From positions 62,641 to 126,640 of the forward strand of contig VZSF01000645.1 in NCBI GenBank assembly GCA_013398295.1: 64,000 nt of DNA, read 5' to 3'. Position 1 is the first letter of the stretch. Each line of letters starts with the position of its first letter. The notes below the pieces were generated by a model. It worked only from the letters and a program-made list of their open reading frames with translations, made no database searches and had not been told where the DNA came from. Positions 58,766-64,000 of this stretch are shown in pieces. The stretch comes from Chionis minor. Taxonomy: Eukaryota > Chordata > Aves > Charadriiformes > Chionididae. The position numbers and the translations under genes were made by a program.

Positions 58766-60312
58766 TGAACACCTCTAGGGATGGGGCATCTACAACTTCT
58801 CTGGGCAACATGTTCCAGTGCCTCACCACTCACTGTCTAAAAAAATTTCTTCCTAATATCTAATCTGAATATACCATGTTCCAGTTAAAAATTGTTACCC
58901 CTCGTCCTCTCACATCCTTTTGCAATTGTAAAAAGTCCCTCTCCAGCTTTCCTCTAGGCCCTCTTCCAATACTGGAAGGTTCCTATACGGTCTCCCACTT
59001 CTCCAGGCTGAACACCCCAAGTGCCTCAGCCTGTCTTCATGGGAGAGGTGCTTCAGCTCTCTGATCATCTTTGTGGCTCTCCTCTGGAGTCACTCCAACA
59101 GGTCCATGTCCTTCTTATATTGGGGACCCTAGAGCTGGACGCAGTAGTCCAGGTGGGGTCTCACAAGACCAGAGTAGAGGGGCAGAATCACCTCCCTTGA
59201 AGTGCTGGTCACACTTCTTTTGATGCAGAATGCAGTTGGATTTCTGGGCTGCAAGCGCACATTGCTGGGTCATGTTGAGCTTCTCATCCACCAACACCCC
59301 CAAGTCCTTCTCCTCAGGGCTGCTCCCAAGCCATTTTCCACCCAGCCTGTATTTGTGCATGGGATTGCCCCAGCCCAGGTGCAGGACCTTGAGCTTGACC
59401 TTTTTGAATTTCATGAGGTTGGCACGGGCCCACCTCTCCAGGTCCCTCTGGATAGCATCCCATACCTTCCCTCTAGTGTGTCAACTGCACCACACAGCTT
59501 GGTGTTGTTGACAGACTTGCTGAGGGTGCACTCAATCCTACTGTCCATGTCACCAACAAAGATTCTAAACAGCACTGGTCCCAGTACTGACTCCTGAGGA
59601 ATTCCACTCATCACTGGTCGCCACTTGGATATCAACTTGTTGACCACAACTCTTTGAGTGTGGCCATCCAGCCAGTTCCTTATCCACTGAGTGGACCATC
59701 TGTCAAATCCATGCCTTTCCAGTTTAGAGACAAGGATGTTGTGCGGGACAGTGTCAAACGCTTCGCGTAAGTCCAGGTAGATGACGTCTGTTGCACTCTT
59801 TTTATCCACCAATGCTGTAACCCCTTCACAGAAGGTCCCCAAATTTGTTCAGCATGACTCACCTTTCGTAAAACCATGTTGGCTGTCACCAATCACCTTC
59901 TTATTTTCCAAGTGCCTTAGCATGGTTTCCTGGAGGATCGGCTCCATGATCTTGCCGGGCACAGAGGCGAGACTGACTGGCCTGTAGTATCCCAGGTCTT
60001 CCTTTTTTCCCTTTTGAAAATGGAGTTCATGTTTCCCCCTTTCCAGTCAGCGGAAACTTCACTGGACTGCCATGACTTCTCAAATATAATGGAAAGCAGC
60101 TTAGCAACCTAATCCGCCACTATCCTCAGGACCTGCGTATGGTTTTCATCAGGTTCCATGGACTTGTGCACCTTCAGGTTACTTAGATGGTCTCAAGCCT
60201 GGTCTTCTCCTACAGTGATCAGTTCTTCATTCTCCTGAATCACTGAGTACCTCAGCCTTCTCCATATCCTGGATGAACAGAACTCCGGTTTCCTTCCAGA
60301 GAGGGCCCAGAG
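58766..60312 (-). mobile_element. CR1 LINE copy with RT domain, minus orientation
   Basis: About 1.55 kb, lacking only the last bases of the 3' end. A 143-codon minus frame (59411-59842) retains reverse transcriptase: [38 protein letters not shown], then [20 protein letters not shown]. The YADD box has decayed (SVNNTKL). The frame at 59115-59414 reads the downstream KVLHLGWGNPMHKYRLG region. One of the better preserved CR1 copies here. Confidence 0.97.
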
Positions 60313-60845
60313 TTTAAAAAAAACCCCAAAAAGTGTGTATCCTGTACTTCAGATAGGGTAATGTATAAGGCACAATCATGAGGTCCTCAAATAGAAGTAG
60401 TTTAGAAGAAGTTACAGGAAAGATTACTTACTTCCCTATTTGTGACTAAGGAAAAGAAAATCAGTAGCTGGTCTTTATCCTAAGCTGGGGTCAATCTTAA
60501 GGGCAATGAATTGATGAATGGATGTAACTAGAAACTGACACAGATGGCAGAGTGTCCTCTCCTCTTCTCTAAGTGAGAAATTAAGGTTCACAAGAGAACT
60601 AATTTTGGACTGGTTGGAAGGCCCCGGCTTGGTCACACATTATTCTGGGCTCTGATACTGGGTTTGAGCTTTCTGGTGCTATTATAAGCAATGAAATATA
60701 AGGTGTATGGCCAGAAAAGGACAAGGACAAAATAACTGCTAGGCCACAGGTGTGCATTGTGGACACTGAAGGAATGCTTCAACACTAACCCTTGGAGACC
60801 ACTATATATCACTGCTTCCCAACCAGTATATGTTTACTTTCAAAT

Positions 60846-61020
60846 CTGGATGGAAGACCAGCCCGAAGAGTGGTGGTGAATGGAGTTAAATTCAGTTGGT
60901 GGCCCGTCACAAGCTTGGTATTGGGGCCAGTTCCATTTAATATCTTTATCAATGACCGGGACAAGGGGATCAAGTGCACCCTCACTAAGTTTGCAGACAA
61001 CACCAAGTTAGGTGGGAGTG
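60846..61020 (+). mobile_element. CR1 LINE fragment, plus orientation, left of LTR insertion
   Basis: 'gtggtggtgaatggagttaaattcagttggtggcccgtcacaagc' through 'gtttgcagacaacaccaagttaggtgggagtg' is CR1 RT. It stops at the LTR edge and resumes at 62283. Confidence 0.94.
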
Positions 61021-61549
61021 TGTAGCGGACAGATGTTGTTGCCTTAAACATTTCTTGGTAGGAAAGGTGCAAGCCTTGCAGGCTCAGGCACACAGCAGGT
61101 ATTATAACCACAAAAGGAAGCAAGATACCGATTTCCAGGCCTGCAGAGGCAGGACTGAGTACAGTTAGTTATGGTATTGTTTCTGCCCTCGCATTCTGTG
61201 GTTTTACTGCCTGCAAACAGCTAACTGCATGTGTGCAAAAGGACTAGGTTGTCAACCTTGGGGAGGGTCTTGTCTGGTGCAACCCCGAAATCGTTGTACA
61301 CAACCGCAAAATCATACCCCTGCGTCCACCCAGGATGCACCAAGCCTGTGCAGAACCAGACCTGCCTTCACTAAACATCACACCCACCATGCACATGCAA
61401 GAAATTTCTTGGAACTGGGCAAAGACTTTGGGATTTGAACTGTATAAAAATGGTACCATGAGAAGCTTGGATGGGGACCCCCACCACCAAGATACCCAAA
61501 GTGAAGAGGACTGATGGGATGCAGCTGGATCTGTGGGTGGTGATATCTC

Positions 61550-61595
61550 TGTCTTTTCTCTTCTCTCTCTCTCTCTCTTTCCTCTCTTTCTCCTT
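61550..61595 (+). repeat. (CT)n microsatellite
   Basis: CT-rich run with about nine uninterrupted CT units, inside the LTR element. Confidence 0.9.
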
Positions 61596-61912
61596 AGAAA
61601 CTTATGGCATGGACTAGCTTTTCCAGTTCATGTTATCCTGTTAAGTAGTTGTTAGTGAGTTACTGTATCTACCCACATGCCTTGTATTGTTTCCAGTTAA
61701 ATAGTTGTCATTAAGTCATTGTATTAATAAATCATAAAATTGGTTGGCTGGTGTCGTTTCACCTTAATTCTGTCCAAGGGGATCACAGACTTGGTCATTA
61801 GTCCCAAGGGGAGGGAACAGCTCCCTTTTGGGTTGCAACATTTTTAAATTGGCATACAGACAGGATTCTTGGTGAAACAGAAAAGTGCCCAAGTGCTTTG
61901 TGAGAGACTCCA

Positions 61913-61930
61913 GTGTGTGTGTGTGTGTGT
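61913..61930 (+). repeat. (GT)9 microsatellite
   Basis: Nine GT units, inside the LTR element. Confidence 0.9.
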
Positions 61931-62282
61931 CTCTCTGAGATGCACCTTGGTACAAAGCGAGTGCAGAGTCCATATCTGCGGTTCTGTTTGGCCACAAGGA
62001 GAACAGCCAGAGAAGGGCAAAGTGATAGAATTGAATGAGAGATGAGTCTCTAAGGAATTTTAAAGGTGTGGCCTTCTGAGAGCCACGACAGGGGGGAATA
62101 GTGGTAGAGAATTTATGGTGAGGCCCTCTCAGGACAAAATAACCCCTCTTTGGTGAAATGAGTGCCTGTAACCTGTTGTCGGGCAAATAAAGTTCCTTGG
62201 CACCTGACTCCATTTTGAGTCTTAATTCTGTTCCCAAGAATATGAGCAAAACCTCGCTCCGGTCTTTGACCAGCATGCAACA

Positions 62283-62735
62283 GAGTGTCAACCTGCATGA
62301 GGGTAGGATGGCCCTACAGAGGCCTCTGGACAGGCTGGATCAATGGGCCAAGGTCAATGGTATGAAGTTCAACAAGGCCAAGTGCCAGGTCCTGCACCTG
62401 AGTCACAACAAGTCCATGCAATGCTACAGGTTTAGGGAAGATTGGATGGAAAGCTGCCTTGCAGAAAAGGACCTGCGTGTGTTGGTCGACAGCCAGGTGA
62501 ATATGGGTCAGCAGTGTGCCCAGGTGGCCAAGAAGGCCAACAGCATCCTGGCTTGTATCAGGAATAGCGTGGTGAGCTGGACTAGGGAAGTACTCGGCAC
62601 TGGTAAGGCCCCACCTTGAATCCTGTGTTCAGTTTTGGGCCCCTCACTACAGGAAAGACATTGAGATGCTGGAGCATGTCCAGGAAGGGCAACAAAGCTG
62701 GTGAAGGGCCTAGAGCACAACTCTATGAGCAACCA
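62283..62735 (+). mobile_element. CR1 LINE fragment right of LTR insertion, plus orientation
   Basis: 'gagggtaggatggccctacagaggcctctggacaggctggatcaatgggcc' to 'ctggtgaagggcctagagcacaactctatgag' continues the 60846 copy. A plus frame (62197-62619) carries WAKVNGMKFNKAKCQVLHLS and MGQQCAQVAKKANSILACIR, with its first codons lying in the LTR. It ends against the next CR1 at about 62736. Confidence 0.95.
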
Positions 62736-64000
62736 GCAGGACTTTGGGTTCTTTGACCAGGGTTCAATTTACAGGACACCAGGCCTACTGGAAACTGATG
62801 GTAAAAGCCTATGTCATAGAGGGAAAAGGGTTCTAGGGCAACAGTTAGCAGGGCTCATTAAGAGGGCTTTAAACTAGATTTGAAGGGGGACTGGGATGTA
62901 ACTGGGCTCACTGGAGAGGCACCTGGGGGTGGTAGCCTGGCACTTGTGGGGCAGAGTGCTAGTATTCTCGAGATTCAGAAAGGCCGATGCTCATCAAGGG
63001 CGAAGACTACATGCCAAACTGCCTCCCTGAAATGTTTATATGTCAATGCACGCAGTACGGGGAACAAACAGAAAGAATTGGAGATCTGTGTGCGGACACG
63101 AGACCATGATCTCATAGCACTTACTGAGACATGGTGGGGTAGCTCACATGATTGGAATGTTGTCATGGACAGCTATGTCCTTTTTAGGAAAGACAGATCA
63201 GCAAGGTGAGGTGGGGGAGTTGCTCTTTATGTGAAAGAGCAACTGGAGTGCCCTCCCTGGGGGCGGATGAGAATAGAGTTGAGAGCTTATGGGTTAGGAT
63301 TAAAGGCCAGGCTAATAGGGGAGACACTGTTGTGGGGGTCTATTATAGGCCACCTGATCAGGATATGGAGGTGGACGAGGCCTTCTACAGGCAGTTGAGA
63401 GTTGCCTCACAATCACGGGCCATGAGTCCTCATGGAGGACTTCAACCACCCTGATATCTGCTGGGGAGGCCACACGGCCAGGCATGTACAGTCCAGAAGG
63501 TTTCTCCAGTGCCTTGACGATAACTTCCTGACTCAGGAGGTGGAAGTGCCAACTAGGAGAGGTGCACTACTGGACTTAATGCCGACAAAGAGGGTTTGGT
63601 GGAGAGCGTGAAGGTCGGGCGCAGCCTTGGCTGCAGTGACCACGAGAAAACAGAGTTCAGGATTAGGTGTAGTGGGCTTAAAAAGACAGGTAGGGTTGCA
63701 ACCTTGAACTTAAGGAGGCCTGACTTTGATTTCTTCAAGAAACTGCTTGGAGAAATCCCATGGGTTAGGGCTCTAGAGGGTAGGGAGACTGGTTAATTTT
63801 CAAGAATTCCTCCAAGCTCAGGATCAGTGCATCCCTAAGAGCAAGAAATCTGGCAGAGGAAGCAGGAGACCAGCGTGGTTGAGCAGGGAGTTCCTGAAAA
63901 AGCTCAAAGGGAAGAAGGAAGTTTACAAAATGTGGAAGAAGGGACTGGCCACTTGGGAAGATTATAAGAATACTGTCAGAGTATACAGAGTCGAACCAAG
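62736..64000 (+). mobile_element. CR1 LINE copy (ORF1 end, endonuclease, start of RT), plus orientation, runs off the window
   Basis: Starts in the ORF1 tail ('caacagttagcagggctcattaagagggctttaaac') and then reads the AP-endonuclease region in broken frames: CLYVNARSTGNKQKELEICV, HDLIALTETWWGSSHDWNVV (62880-63209), VESLWVRIKGQA and VGVYYRPPDQDMEVDEAFYR (63206-63454). The two frames differ, with a stop between them. It continues past base 64000, so it may be a long copy. Confidence 0.96.

Larger units (their letters stand above)
61021..62282 (+). mobile_element. LTR element (1262 bp) inserted in CR1 with 5-bp target duplication
   Basis: Begins TGTAGCGGACAG and ends CATGCAACA. GAGTG precedes it (61016-61020) and follows it (62283-62287), and the CR1 sequence reads straight on when it is skipped. 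Plus-strand TATAAAAA at 61443-61450, AATAAA at 61727-61732 and again at 62186-62191, a CT microsatellite and a GT run inside. 'ttaattctgt(c/t)cc' occurs after both AATAAA signals (61766 and 62221), so it may be one long LTR or a small deleted provirus with two related ends. The 175-codon minus-strand frame inside (61764-62291) is not a recognisable protein. Confidence 0.88.
35387..64000 (-). other. PRMT8: Presumed PRMT8 intron 1 (exon 1 not found)
   Basis: 28.6 kb to the window edge with no coding exon I can support. I searched both strands by eye for the PRMT8 first exon (MGMKHSS-type start with a donor) and found none. The interval is repeat-rich from about 39 kb onward. Unique AT-rich stretches without any recognisable content: 35387-36778, 36821-39471, 43110-45800, 48660-52290 (apart from notes given) and 57625-58540. 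That intron 1 is this long is an inference from the large first intron in mammals. Confidence 0.7.

Noticed and set aside
59411..59842. 143-codon minus-strand ORF with RT motifs as a host gene
   Set aside because: It is CR1 reverse transcriptase with the YADD box decayed, inside a recognisable CR1 copy.
61764..62291. 175-codon minus-strand ORF, the longest in the window
   Set aside because: It lies almost wholly inside the LTR element, spans its boundary, contains the GT microsatellite as a THTHTH run, and resembles no protein.
62197..62619. 140-codon plus-strand ORF as a gene
   Set aside because: It begins in the LTR element and continues into CR1 pol sequence.

Overview
The window is vertebrate nuclear DNA, almost certainly from a bird. 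It is AT-rich, carries only one recognisable gene, and is littered with CR1 LINE fragments that end in the avian-type ATTCTATG 3' octamer. It also carries avian-style LTRs, including one beginning TGTCCTGGTTTCAGC. From memory that LTR family is widespread in neoavian birds, so a neoavian is more likely than a chicken relative. There are no operons, CRISPR arrays, tRNA or rRNA genes.

The single gene is PRMT8 (protein arginine N-methyltransferase 8) on the minus strand. Nine coding exons lie between 35386 and 2437. They join in frame with consensus AG/GT boundaries and total 1110 bp (369 codons plus stop). They contain the PRMT landmarks in order: proline-rich N-terminal arm, YFDSY, SAM motif GSGTG, the acidic IE pair after it, the double-E loop (two Glu nine residues apart), the THW loop, and the C-terminal barrel. 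Only the short first coding exon, about 25 residues including the presumed myristoylated N-terminus, is missing. It should lie beyond base 64000. The 3'UTR and downstream flank occupy 1-2436.

Layout: 1-2436 3'UTR and flank; 2437-35386 exons 10 to 2, with introns holding scattered CR1 copies, one LTR-like block, a four-tract G-quadruplex motif and a heptamer microsatellite; 35387-64000 presumed intron 1, where repeats pile up. Intron 1 holds at least three LTR elements and one LTR-plus-leader of an endogenous retrovirus with a tRNA-His primer site. It also holds a GC-rich degenerate tandem block, a perfect 18-bp hairpin and several CR1 copies.

The most informative structures are nested insertions. 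LTR elements at 32806-33187, 40165-40678 and 61021-62282 each interrupt a CR1 copy, so the pre-insertion sequence can be inferred and relative ages ordered. The 61021-62282 element has exact 5-bp target duplications. I found no convincing new multi-gene system. The best candidates for something undescribed are that long LTR element, the 51-bp U3 duplication in the tRNA-His LTR, the 42-nt perfect hairpin, and an unidentified 64-codon ORF with a possible membrane segment at 42876-43070.
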